From: Neodontobutis hainanensis
Taxonomy: Eukaryota > Chordata > Actinopteri > Gobiiformes > Odontobutidae
Direction of reading: 5' to 3'
Length of the DNA stretch: 64,000 nt
NCBI GenBank assembly: GCA_024349245.1
Contig: JALDNG010000005.1
Span: 20,464,501 to 20,528,500 of the forward strand
A model generated the notes under the pieces. The model worked only from the letters and a program-made list of their open reading frames with translations, searched no databases and was not told the DNA's origin. Below, in pieces: positions 11,027 through 64,000 of the stretch. The position numbers and the translations under genes were made by a program. Every line of letters begins with the position of its first letter. The stretch's first letter is position 1.

Positions 11027-12390
11027 CATTTGTGACATCCATGCTTTGTTTTATCAGACATACAAGTGATCATCATAAGAATGATGACATATAATGCCAA
11101 ACATTTCTGATTACTTAATGCTGTTAACATTCTATGATAGTGCCCCTGTCACCTTTCCCTCCACACTTTCTCAAAAGTACAGAAGCCAGAAGTATTTTCA
11201 CTCTATATGTCTATTATTCCAAATTTAACCTGATTTCGCCCAATTGCTAGGGGTGTGGATTGATACTAAAATATTGATACCTGTGATGCCAGATATGTAT
11301 GATCTAGAATCGATTCTCATTTTAAAATATCAATATTTTAGTATAGTGGGGTATATGTGTCGTTTATCATTAACATATACACAGTGTAAAGGAACTATAC
11401 TATCAGAATCTCGTCTAAGTGATATCCAGTTATTGGGAACTACTTCTGCTTGTCACAGTCACATGTGAAATACAGTTGTATACATGATTATTGCTGCATG
11501 CTCCTCAATAAGTCCAATGACTGCATGAAAACGCAGTAAACAGAGGTAGCCTATGTGATGTGTGCAGGATGACAGTGAGGTTAAGAGGCAACACCACAAA
11601 CCTCGTTCTCTGAGAACTATCTGAGAATCAATTATAAAAAATTAATATGATGAGGCGATCACGTGCTGCTAGGGCAACAGACTTGAGTCTTTTGGTTTCT
11701 GCAGGTAGGCTCTATCCAGGAACAGAGGGAGAAAACACAAAACTGTTGGCAACATGTAGCACTGTTGCAAAATTTTATGTCTGTCTACTAGCCTAGGTGT
11801 AGATTGTTGTGGTTATGTTCAAACAATGGAAGTTGTTAACAACATAAGCAGGTTGTAATCCTTAAGGAAAGAAACATTCAAAATAATTAGTTATTGTAAT
11901 TTTAAAGATTGTATTTAAACAAGTTAATAAATTATATGTATTACTTTAAATTGTGTACTAGTAATATTATTGTGTATTTTTTTTTATTTGCAATCCAAAA
12001 TCTTTAAAGAAGTTAAATGAGAGCTGTCTTTTTTACATTCATTACTCTTGTAAGGCAGAACTCTTCCTGTCCCTGTTTTCTTATTTTGTATATTAACTTT
12101 TGTTGTGGTCTATTATATTTCAAAACAGATACTGCAGTTATATCTCTTAAAAACTTCTGTGTTTCCCTCTGTATCTCCTCCCCTCTCCACGCACCCACTC
12201 TAGTCTTCCCTCCACTATATTACGCTCACCTGTTTTCCACACCTGTTCCTCATTTCCCATTAGGCTAGTATATTATACCCCACTCCACAGTCACATATTG
12301 TCTTACAATGTTTGTCTTACAATGATTGCCTCTTTGGCTGTGCCTACAGCCAAAGAGAACCAGCCTGCTTCCAAACGGTGTGGTTTTCCA
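11027..12390. other. Noncoding DNA with MITE-like start at 11247
   Basis: No gene seen. At 11247 the sequence ctaggggtgtggattgatac, followed by alternating aaaatattgatac / atcaatattttag blocks to about 11345, resembles teleost hAT-type MITEs that begin TAGGGGTGT (compare 47440-47704). A matching right end was not found. A related short block, accaaaatattgatatt, is at about 16758. Confidence 0.4.
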
Positions 12391-12589
12391 GAGGTCTGTT
12401 GTTAGAACCTGGTTTAGGTTTAGATCCATGTAAGTTCAGGTTTAGTTTGAGTTTTCCGTCTCTAGAAAGTGGTTTGATTTTGAGCAGGTTTTATAACCAT
12501 TATAACTTACCTGGCTCTGGAGCAGGTTTAGTTTTAGCTTAGAGGCCACAAAAGCAAGTGGACCAATCAGATGTGAGCAAAGTAACATT
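12391..12589 (+). repeat. Dispersed repeat, copy 1 of 2
   Basis: This matches 25825-25995 in the same orientation, including ggtttagatcca, ccgtctc(t/c)agaaa and a 25-base identical end from ccaatcagatgtgagcaa to agtaacat. No coding content. The family is not recognised. Confidence 0.7.
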
Positions 12590-12964
12590 GATATGATGCT
12601 GCATCAACTTCAAACTTTTGGTTGTTGGCCCTTTGTTTTGTTTGTTTGTCCAGTGAATATAGACTACTTTATTAAAATTGTTTATGCATAAATTTAAGTA
12701 GACATCTGTAGGCATGTTTCCATTAAAGATAGGTGCAAAAGTTTATCAAAGCTATCAAATTGTTGATTAAAGTCCAATTTTGAAATTACTGTTTCTAATA
12801 AGTTATTTTCTGCAACTATAATGTATTTTTCTCTAAGCATGAGTAATTTCAAAAACATGGTGACAGACGTTATGATCACTTTAATTATCTTGTTTAATCA
12901 ATGTGTCCTTGTTGGGACAAGGCCATGTTTACCTCTGTGTGGCTTATTTTTAAAACAGTCAGCA
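12590..12964. other. Noncoding DNA
   Basis: Nothing recognisable between the dispersed repeat and the Tc1 remnant. Confidence 0.5.
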
Positions 12965-13812
12965 GTCTTTGGGGACTGAGGAGACAAGCTGCTCAAGTTT
13001 AGGAATAGGAATGTTGTACCATTCTTGTCTAATACAGGCTTCTAGTTACTCAACTGTCTTCGGTCACATCTTCGTCATCTTTGTCACATCTTCCTCTTTA
13101 TGATGCACCAAATGTACCTTCAGTATCCTTCTTCCACGCAGCCATGGTGTAATGTAATGCAGCTTGTGGTCTGGCATTGTCATGTTGGAAAATGCAAGGT
13201 CTTCCCTGAAAGAGACACGTCTGGATGGAAGCATATGTTGTTCTAGAACTTGGATATAACTTTCAGCTTTGGTGGTGCCTTTCCTTGGTGGTGTAAGCTG
13301 CCCATGCCACACACTCTCATGCAACCCCATCCCATCAGATACAGGCTTCTGAACTGAGCACTGATGAAAACTTGGGTTGTCCTTGTCCTCCTTGGATGAC
13401 ATGGCATTCCAGTTTTCCAAAAAGATCTTCAAATTTTGATTGGGCTGACCACAGAGCAGTTTTCCACTTTGCCACAGTCCATTTTAAATGAGCCTTGGCT
13501 CCAGAGAAAACGCCGCTTCTGGATTATTTTTAGATACAGTATGGCTTCTTTTTTGACCTACACAGTTTTAGTTGGCAACAGCGTTCAACGACAATGTTTT
13601 CTGGAAGTATTCTTGAGCCCATGTTGTGATTTCCATTACAGTAGCATTCCTGATTGTGATGCAAATCCAAAATGAGAAAATTTCTGGCATGACATTTCAA
13701 AATGTCTCACTTTTAACATTTGCTTTACTGTTAAAACAATAAAGTGATTAAAAACATTCTGTTTTTATTCACAATTTGTACAGTGTACTAACTTTTTGGG
13801 AATTGGGTTTGT
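12965..13812 (-). mobile_element. Tc1-like transposon (minus), internally deleted
   Basis: On the minus strand, 13432-13064 keeps transposase pieces equivalent to DGMGLHESVWHGQL, YIQVLEQHMLPSRR and AFSNMTMPDHKLH; the last includes the decayed QQDNAKPH region with the catalytic aspartate in the DDE core. The frame ends in an acidic, shifted tail. The plus-strand right end, gtgtactaactttttgggaattggg at about 13785-13810, is the usual terminal repeat of an abundant teleost Tc1 family. The N-terminal half of the transposase (about 13650-13750) is largely deleted. Confidence 0.75.
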
Positions 13813-13908
13813 ATTTATACTGCTATTATATTTAGCAGTAAAGGCATTCACATTGCTCATTGTTTAGATACTGCACACATCAGACTACATACTGACTGCT
13901 TTCAAAGT

Positions 13909-14060
13909 TGTTTGGAAATAGTTTGTCATGCTATTACTGAGCTGAAAGATAAAGTGCTACTAAAATATATATGTTTTAGAGTCCTGTATCTGGAAATGCA
14001 TATTTATACAAGATTACAAGAATACAAAAGTATTTTTCTGCTATGAGACATTTGTTCTCC
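13909..14060 (+). repeat. Dispersed repeat, paralogue of 15043-15440
   Basis: This shares ggaaatagtttgtca, ctaaaatatat(a/c)tgt and a block reading tggaaat(g/a)catattt followed by a run ending acaagaa with 15043-15266. It shows the uninterrupted form (ttctgctatgagacat) of the site where copy 2 carries a retroposon. Family unknown. Confidence 0.55.
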
Positions 14061-15042
14061 CACTCTAATTCCTCATATTTCTTACAGACAAACTTATCAA
14101 TACACACAGTGGCCTTTGTTGCTCCTAAGTGGTCATTTTTGATCCAATATATTTGTTCTATTGTCTGCTTCACCTAGGCCATCTGTTTTGCTTTGCTGCA
14201 ATAATTATACAAAGCTGAATAGTTACAGAGCTGAACAACTTCAAACAACATTTTAGTTTCAGCCAAAAACACAAGTTCATTTTCAGGATCCTAAATTTTT
14301 CTTTGGTTTGTTCTGAATTCCTCTCCTCACAAAGACATTGGCACACTCATGTGAATTTTAAAGTCATTGATTTTGATTAACTTACAAGTCTATAACAGTA
14401 CTGCTTACACAAAGGCATTTTGACAAAACATCTGGGAAACATTTCATATCGATTTTAAGTTTTGGCCAAATAAAAGTCCCATATCTAAGTGCAATTACAA
14501 TGTGGAGTTTAGCTTCAGAAGAGTGTGAGGTGCATCAGCAGTGCAGTACACTGAAAGAAGAGAACGTTCAGTGTCTCAGGTCAGAGGAATGTATTGTAAT
14601 GCGGCTAAAGTTTCTTCATCGGATATCTCCAGAATATATCAAATCAGTGCATCTCATAAAGGAAGACATCAGGCAAATCTCCCGATATTGATCACTGCTT
14701 CCATAGTTGATTGAGACCCGTGACATGGCTGTGGGCAGGATGACAAACAAAAGGCAGAAGGTTAAAAAAGTGGAAACCAAATCAATAATGATGACTGACA
14801 CGATGGCGCGTGGGTGATCAGTATTGTCTTCTCAGAATAAATAATGGAGAACCCAGTGAATGTGCATCCTACACGCCTAATGCTTTTTTTGTCGTCCTCC
14901 TCCTCATGAGCAGAGTTGTGGCTGGTTATATTCATCCGTCTGCAACTGTTTATTGCTGCAGCTGAGACAGGAAAGGACAAAGGAGAAGTATCTGTGAACA
15001 TTAAGTACTTCATTGATTAAACTACAGAGTACGCATTGAGTG
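14061..15042. other. Noncoding DNA
   Basis: No gene or repeat recognised. Short unconserved frames occur on both strands (14500-14691 and 14616-15013) without supporting features. Confidence 0.5.
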
Positions 15043-15440
15043 AAGGTTTTTGGAAATAGTTTGTCAGTTATTTGATGAGCAAAAAAAGTAAGAGCCCCTG
15101 TTTAGTTTGCCAGGGAATTATTGGTGGCACTTGCATATATATTCTAGCTAATACCTTGGTAGTAGCCACTATTATCATTGCTTCTAAAATATATCTGTGT
15201 TTCAGGGAGCAGTTTATGGAAATACATATTTGTACCGGATGACAAGAAGAACTTTTATTCTGCCATTTATTCATTCATTCATTTTCTACTGCTTTGTCCC
15301 GTTAGGGGTCACGGGTGACTGGAGCCTATCCCAACAGCTTTGGGCCTGAGGCAGGGTACACCATGGACAGTGGCCAGCTAGTTGCAGGGCTTTATTTTGC
15401 CATATGATACATACATATATTAGCATTAACTAAACATATG
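15043..15440 (+). repeat. Dispersed repeat, copy split by retroposon
   Basis: This is the second copy of the 13909-14060 repeat. It is interrupted at 15267-15390 by a short retroposon flanked by a 13-bp duplication. Removing the insert restores tattctgccatatgatacat, which aligns with the other copy. Confidence 0.55.
15267..15390 (-). mobile_element. Short retroposon with 13-bp TSD
   Basis: On the minus strand the 124-bp insert starts gccctgcaactagctggcc, passes through gggataggctccagtcaccc and ends in an (aatg)n tail. It is flanked by tttattctgccat (15254-15266) and tttattttgccat (15391-15403), a 13-bp target-site duplication with one mismatch. This is the mark of LINE-driven insertion. The sequence is the 3' part of a common teleost retroposon; the same 5' start is seen at 39260. 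Confidence 0.8.
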
Positions 15441-17109
15441 TCCCATGCCATAAGAAAAAGTGAATATTCTATTACTTACTCACATAAAAGTGAAACAGAA
15501 TATATACAGTATGTCTCTTTTCATTCTTTTATTAGTAATGATAGTTTTTTTCATCACATAGCATATTGTAACAGGAATCATCTGTGATGAGAATTTGAAG
15601 ATTATGCTGAGAAGCTTTGGCCAGTCACGTTGATAAAATGTACACTTGAAAAGTAAAGGCCATATAACGTTTGTCAACATTCAACAGCAGCATTAAACTC
15701 TAGAGAGAAAATCTCAATGCCAGTGCTATCTACTTACCCAGAGAAATAGCACAAAAGAAACTAGAAGTTTAAGGGAAGCTTTTAACTTTGGTTTGGGTTA
15801 TTGTATTAGATACTTTTTTTTTTATTATTTGCCATTCTTAATGTGTGTATATTTACATTTTTCTACTAGTTTAGTATAATATTTTTTATATTAAATACAA
15901 GCAGGAAAGGTTGCTGTCCTGTTGTTGGGGGGTGGGAGAAGATTTCTTTAGTTTCGCAAAATGTCATATATATATATGTAATTTTTGGTAATACTGTTAT
16001 ACATATATGTCTCCTAGTAATAATGTTACTGTTGAGTAATGGACATATACCAAAACTACAGCTATTTTTTTAAGGAATATTTAAGGAAACAACATCTGAA
16101 ATACAGTGTTTTGGTTCTGCTCCAGAATAAAAAAGTTAATGGGCACTTTACATTACAGCTTGGTAAGAGCATTGTAATAGTGTGGTATAAAATGTTAATA
16201 AATGGGTAATAGTATAGTAATTATGGTTAATTAACCCAAACCTACATACTTACTTAGTGATTAGATGGTTATATCAAGAAAGTATTATTTCTATATTACT
16301 TAATAAATAACCATAATTACTATAGGATTACATATATACTTTTCATGAATTACCGTAAGTTCAACTGATTAATTAAATGCAACATGCTAGGAATTTTGAG
16401 TTATAGACTGCAATTTATAGATTGTCTGTTTAACTAAGTGGTGGGAATTCTGGCACAGGCCCAGGGGCCCTTTCTTCCATAGGGCCCTACAAATCAGACC
16501 AAAAAGCAGGTGTCTCTATAATTTTGTATTGGTTACATATCAGGCCATTTGTCAAAACCACACTGTAAAAAACAACTGATAGATTGTAGTTACTATTATT
16601 TGCACTAATTGTTTTGGATAGATATATTCAAGATAAATATAAACTGTCCAATATTTTTCAAATAGATTTTACAGTTAAAAAATGGGTAGAAATTAACTTT
16701 TTGCTTTAGGTATCTAAATGGTCATCTACTAAATTATTATCAGTTTTATCAAAATACCAAAATATTGATATTTAAATCCTGGCTGCTAATTTATAAGTAT
16801 TGATTCTCAAGTTATAATATCAATATTTAGAATTAATTGAATGCATTTTCTTTCTCTACAACTCATATTTGTATATTTGTAGCTCTTATTTAAATCTGTA
16901 GCTGTTATGGTATATAGGAACTACTTTTCCTTCTGCCTGTTCACCATACACACATGTAAAGTTCCCCTGTCATGGCTTTGCCCCCTGCTCCACCTCGAGT
17001 GGTCATCAGTCAGACTGCTGCAGCTGCTGCTCCTGCTCCATGTCCCCAGTCCCCAAAACACTCTGATGTAACTAAAGTTTTTCACAAATAGAGATGTAAT
17101 AGCTGTTGG
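15441..17109. other. AT-rich noncoding DNA with 17-bp inverted repeat
   Basis: No gene seen. An exact 17-bp inverted repeat, tatagtaattatggtta at 16213-16229 and its reverse complement at 16308-16324, encloses 78 bp; it may mark the ends of a small MITE inside a larger repeat beginning near 16145 (gcactttacattacagc). Confidence 0.5.
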
Positions 17110-17370
17110 TTGCTACAATGTAACTACATTGTGAGTGTGACCCAAGCGTCTCCCACGGAACCTCTTAAATGGTTCTCGCGTAAGGGCGCTGCCATTCGGC
17201 AAAATACAGCGAAATACAGTGATATACCGCTGTCCACCAGAGGGCAGGCTCCAAAAGCGGAAATATAAGGAGAAATCCAATGGCGACTTTACAATTGTAA
17301 AAATTATGTAATTATGTATGGTACAAAAGATGGCTCCGGTCTCTGGAGCTAAGTTTTTACCACATGACAA
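17110..17370 (-). repeat. Dispersed repeat with conserved reading frame, copy A
   Basis: The minus-strand frame 17370-17113 includes VKSPLDFSLYFRFWSLPSG, then YITVFRC and REPFKRFRGRR. The plus-strand copy at 43285-43530 has a very similar peptide, and a third decayed copy lies at 52795-52930. A high-copy noncoding repeat, such as a MITE, is the likely explanation, because no start, domain or splice structure is shared. Why the frame stays open in two copies is unclear. Confidence 0.65.
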
Positions 17371-20300
17371 CTCTGGGAGGGTAAATCTTTCATTATTATG
17401 TTTGTTTTGCTATCTAAAAACTATGGTTTTACTGTGGAGTAAAAGATGAAAAGCCTGGATGTAACCGCCATTTTATTGCCCTTTCATTACGACAATATCG
17501 GTGAATAGGGGATCAATGGATGGAGAACATCCATATTTTTACAATCTATGGTGGGACCATAGTAGTAATACATCCATAATTGTGACTTGACAGGGTGAAC
17601 TGCACTGAATAGAACACTAGATGAGATGGCAAAATTTATTCATCTGATGAAGGCAGCAACAGTGAGTGTGATTGTAAAAAAACACAATAACAGTAGTTGA
17701 GTTAGACTCAACTACTAAACTTTCTACAGGTTATGACAGTGTCTAAAGAGAAAACGCTGTGTGAGTTTCATGTTAAAATGATTGTTAAAAGTACAGAGTA
17801 CTCCTCTATCAGGTCTCTGTGACTGTCAGTAATAGGTTTAGATCAATCATTCTTCTTTGTTCAAGAAGCATTTGAATAGAGAGACAGGACTAAAGGAACT
17901 ACACACTAATACAATAATGTGACTCCACCAGATAGAACTGCTCACGGAACAGTCTGTTTCACAGAACCATCTGGGTTGGAACAATACAAGAAGGATTTAT
18001 GCGAGTTTGGAAACTTCCAAAATCTTGCAAGAATCCAAGCAAAGCAACGCAAGGCATAATAAAAAATGCATAATAAAGTTTACCATATTATATTGGATAA
18101 GTACAATATAATATGGTAAACTTTATTATGCATTTATAGGTAACATTATTTACTGGTAAAAAAGGGGTAGTATAATAAAATCTATATTTTACTTTGATGT
18201 AAATACATTATCTAAAATAACTAGGCAAATAATACACTAGTTGTTTGGCTTATTTACTTTCAAAAAAAGGCTTTTTACACTGCATGAGCTAACCATTTAG
18301 GAGACAAGCAAACCATTTTTTTCTACAGTCGCTCTTGGAGCTGCTCTGCGTCTCTCTGTGTGCCTCGGCCCCTCCCTTATTTCCTTCCCATACACAACAC
18401 TGGCTTTGACAGAAGCCTTTTAAACACAAGTCCTGACTACTCATGATTGCTTTTCTTTGTTCAGAACACATTTGATTGGATTGCTGTGGGAAAGTGGGAG
18501 GGAACACGCTTCTTGGCGGCAGGTTATAGTACAAAAACGAATGTGTCCAGGCTTTGGACACAAACATTAGTAAATTTAAGAGTGTTGTCAGACTACCAGT
18601 CTGAAGGATTGCAAAGAGGGATTTGGAGCCATTGGGAGTGAAAATGTGTAAGTCTCTGCAAATTAGTGTCAGCAACTGCATGGCTAATAACACTCACTGA
18701 CTTTTACACATTGTTTCTAAAAGTGCATGTGTTCTGTCAAGTTAGAGCTGGCAAATGGAAAAGGCACAGTCTGTAAAGCTGTAAAGGTACGTTAGGCATT
18801 TTCTTATTTATCAGTTGTTAGGCTTATGAGTCTAAACATAAAAGGAGATAATGGCAATTTTATCGGCTTTACTGACTGCTGTTACATTTGTATTAAATGG
18901 CTCGTAAATGTTTTTGGTTGAAAATTCAGGTTTCTTGTTTCAGGCTTTGTTCAGACGCTGCAGCACGGAGGGAATATGTGTTTATGCTGTTCTCATTATG
19001 TTATTATTATGTGTTTTTCCCTCCCAGGGAGTGTACTCAAATGACTAGTCTTAACTTTGGTGTTTATGAGACTTATATTAAGTAAAGTAAAACTCTTTTG
19101 TATTGCATCTTCTCAGATGTCAGATGTCACAAAGTGCTGCATACACAAAAAGCACATTACAACACAAAAAACATAATACATGTGTTGAGCCAGGCCTGGT
19201 TTTTAGAACAAAATGGAGTGGAACTAAAACTGAGGAGGCTGCAGCTGTGACTGTGTGTGTATCCTAAAATATATTAAACGTAAGCTGTAGGCTTCTTCTC
19301 AACACACACGTTCTATCAAAACACCTCATACCTTTAGCACAAATATGAAGGTTAACATTGCTCTGCAAAATGAAATGAAATTAAAGCTGAAGTTTAAACC
19401 ACAGAACTCTTGATTAAACCTTTGTGCATTAGAGAAACCGTTCTACAGGATGATGAAAAAGATTAATAAGACAGAAATATAAATAGCCATGTTCCTCTTA
19501 TTTCGCACCTTACCGTGAACATAATTAATAGTTGGTAGGTCTGAGCCCTGTGCTAACAAGTCCCGCTGCGCTACAGGCTCTAATGGCTCATATTGACTTA
19601 TCCATACCACACATACAAATCAAATTACACTTAATATAATTACATTTCTGATAATTACATTAGTGTATTGAAAGCAGAGACTGTCTCACACTTACTGCAG
19701 GGGAGTCTTTGTAAGGTTTACTGACACTTCTGACAGGACAATGGTTATTACTTATATTTGTTAAAGGAACATTTTCTTGTGTTTATGTAGGATTTCTGCC
19801 TCTGTGCTTACAATTCTTTTGACATATTTGTTTGCTGGGTTCAATCTGTCTGTGGATATAATGCATACATACTTTGCTAATATGCACATTTTAGCTACAC
19901 TCACTGCTTGATTACATCGTTTAACTAATTGTTTTGCCTGAGTTTTTATCCACAACAGGGAATCAAACAAAGCTCCACTCAGCTGCATTCATGTAGTGTT
20001 GCTATTAAAAAGCATTCAGCCTGGGTCTAAATGGCATTTAATGTTAGACTTGCTTATAGACCTAAACACCCTAATAAATAACTTTACAAACTATTGAGTC
20101 AGTCTGCATTAATACTGCATAAATACACTGACTCCTAGTTTAAAAGCACACCAAGTCCACACTTCCTTCAACTTCCTTCCTTCCTACAGAGAATGAGGCT
20201 ATTTATGAATCAGTTGATATCCATTCCCCCGTCCAGCTCTGGACTCCATTCACACATGCTGGGCCAGAGCATAGTTGCTTCTTGTGGCTGACCTGGCCTT

Positions 20301-21037
20301 GTATTTGACATTGTAAAGTGTTTTTTAATTTATTAGAAGTGTGTCTGTCTATATGATAGAGCGCTGCAGTGAACTTGGTGCTTACTTTATTCAAGGCGTA
20401 CATCATTCCTGCCTCTCATGACAAGTTACCAGGTGAACCACAGTGGTTAGTTATGTCTATGTCCATACCTGTGTTTGGATTAGAATGAAGGACATGCCAT
20501 GAGCAGGACTGACATAACCTGAGCAAGACTAATTGTTATCAGTAATTAATAACAATAGGATATATATAATTCCCTTAACAATTAATTAAGATTGTTGTAT
20601 CTGCTGGCTTTGAAGTTGGCATTAAGTTAAACTGTATCTCTGTGTATGATGCTGGTCCGTATGGTGTTTGTTGGGCCAGACTCTGTGTGTCAAAGTGCTC
20701 AAAGTAAATATGTTGTGGTGAGAGATTCTTTAAGGCTAATGTTATGTTTGGTGAGTGCTTTCCTCGGTGGCTGCTGCTGTGAGACACTATGTCTTCCTCT
20801 TTTACTGTGACTCGTTTCTTGGAGATAGTGCAGCAGTACATAGTTAATATCAGTTCCTCTGTATCAGCTGTGAGCAAACCCTTTGACGCAAGATCTGGGC
20901 TCTGCAGGCCTCTGTTTATTTGCTTCTATGAATTATTAATGGCTCACTGATTTTTTTTTTTCAGCGAGTTCCAGTGTGGTTTTATTCACAGCTTGGTGTA
21001 GATCACATCTCCACTTGTACCCTCTTTTCTTTTGCAG
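17371..21037. other. Noncoding DNA upstream of first coding exon
   Basis: No supported gene. A 134-codon frame on the minus strand (18693-18289) has no domain or splice support. A long perfect hairpin lies at 18064-18135. The last 60 bases become pyrimidine-rich (cctcttttcttttgcag) and form the acceptor of the exon beginning at 21038. Confidence 0.6.
18064..18135. repeat. Perfect 32-bp hairpin, 8-nt loop
   Basis: The arms at 18064-18095 and 18104-18135 are exact reverse complements. The left arm reads aaatgcataataaagttt, then accatattatattg; the loop is gataagta. Perfect arms of this length are rare by chance and imply a recent origin (palindromic MITE) or a constrained hairpin. A pre-miRNA is less likely because natural ones are usually imperfect. 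Confidence 0.9.
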
Positions 21038-21122
21038 AGCCTAACAGAGAGGGGTTGGCCCAGGAAACACTCTCCACAGTCTGACGCTGGATGGGAACAG
21101 GGACAGTCTCTGACCTTGGAAA
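21038..21122 (+). other. 5'UTR part of first coding exon
   Basis: A strong acceptor (tcttttcttttgcag ending 21037) begins an 85-nt leader before the contactin ATG. The presence of an acceptor means at least one more 5' noncoding exon must exist upstream; 6356-6409 is one candidate. The leader contains a short uORF. Confidence 0.7.

Positions 21123-21126
<4 letters not shown>
21091..21126 (+). promoter_or_regulatory. uORF overlapping the contactin start (ATGA)
   Basis: An ATG at 21091 opens an 11-codon frame (MGTGTVSDLGK) that stops at TGA 21124-21126. This stop overlaps the contactin ATG (21123-21125) as ATGA. The uORF start has a weak Kozak context (T at -3, G at +4); the main ATG has A at -3. 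Such an overlap could lower translation or allow termination-reinitiation. That the frame exists is seen directly; a regulatory role is inference. Confidence 0.6.
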
Positions 21127-63822
<42,696 letters not shown>

Positions 63823-64000
63823 GTATGACAAAAAAACCTTGAACTAATACAGCGACAGGGGAATTTAAACAAGAGTCGACATTAATCCCTGAATGACTGA
63901 CAGTACAATAAGCTGCACTGATTTGAATGTGCCTGCTCTCAGTGACAACACAGACATATTTCCAACACTGCGTTTGAGCGGCAGATTTTTCACCGGCGGA

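Noticed and set aside
18289..18693. 134-codon frame on the minus strand
   Set aside because: No recognisable domain, no splice structure or flanking signals; the overlapping plus-strand frame is equally open. Probably chance.

Overview
The window looks like euchromatic DNA from a teleost fish. The evidence is one large plus-strand vertebrate gene with classical GT/AG introns, embedded in mobile DNA typical of fish: many decayed Tc1-like transposons, hAT-type MITEs, tRNA-derived SINEs, RTE/Rex-like and L2-like LINE remnants, and long AT, CA, ATT and TTC microsatellites. Nothing bacterial or viral was seen, and no second protein-coding host gene.

The gene is a contactin: a GPI-anchored neuronal adhesion molecule of the immunoglobulin superfamily, in the CNTN3/4/6 group. 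Eighteen coding exons were assembled by hand from 21123 to 63822. All junctions have AG/GT sites and all reading phases agree. Together they give 2523 nt, or 841 codons: a signal peptide, six Ig domains (two exons each, one cysteine in each exon of the pair), FNIII-1, FNIII-2 and the start of FNIII-3. The rest of FNIII-3, FNIII-4 and the GPI signal (about 185 residues by comparison with mammalian contactins) lie beyond the right edge. Remembered human CNTN3, CNTN4 and CNTN6 match about equally well in FNIII-1, while Ig3 leans to CNTN6 and FNIII-2/3 to CNTN3, so the orthologue is left open.

Layout: 1-21037 is upstream or 5'-intronic DNA with a palindromic foldback element, a Tc1 copy split by a 1-kb insertion, an RTE-type LINE fragment, two more Tc1 remnants and a possible noncoding exon at 6356-6409. 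The first coding exon (21123-21183) follows a 5'UTR stretch with a short uORF whose stop overlaps the contactin start codon. From 21.2 to 42.8 kb are exons 1-8 (signal, Ig1-Ig3, first half of Ig4), with a 10.3-kb intron holding a hAT element that itself contains a Tc1 copy in an AT repeat. From 46.1 to 59.1 kb are exons 9-13 (Ig4-Ig6), with an 8.8-kb intron carrying a LINE 3' end, a Tc1 copy and a SINE. From 60.4 to 63.8 kb are exons 14-18 (FNIII).

No clearly new biological system was found. The items most worth checking are the uORF/start overlap, the possible upstream exon, an in-frame internal splice donor in exon 16, a perfect 32-bp hairpin, SINEs sharing a head but not a tail, short retroposons with a common 5' end and intact target-site duplications, and a dispersed repeat that keeps a similar reading frame in three copies.
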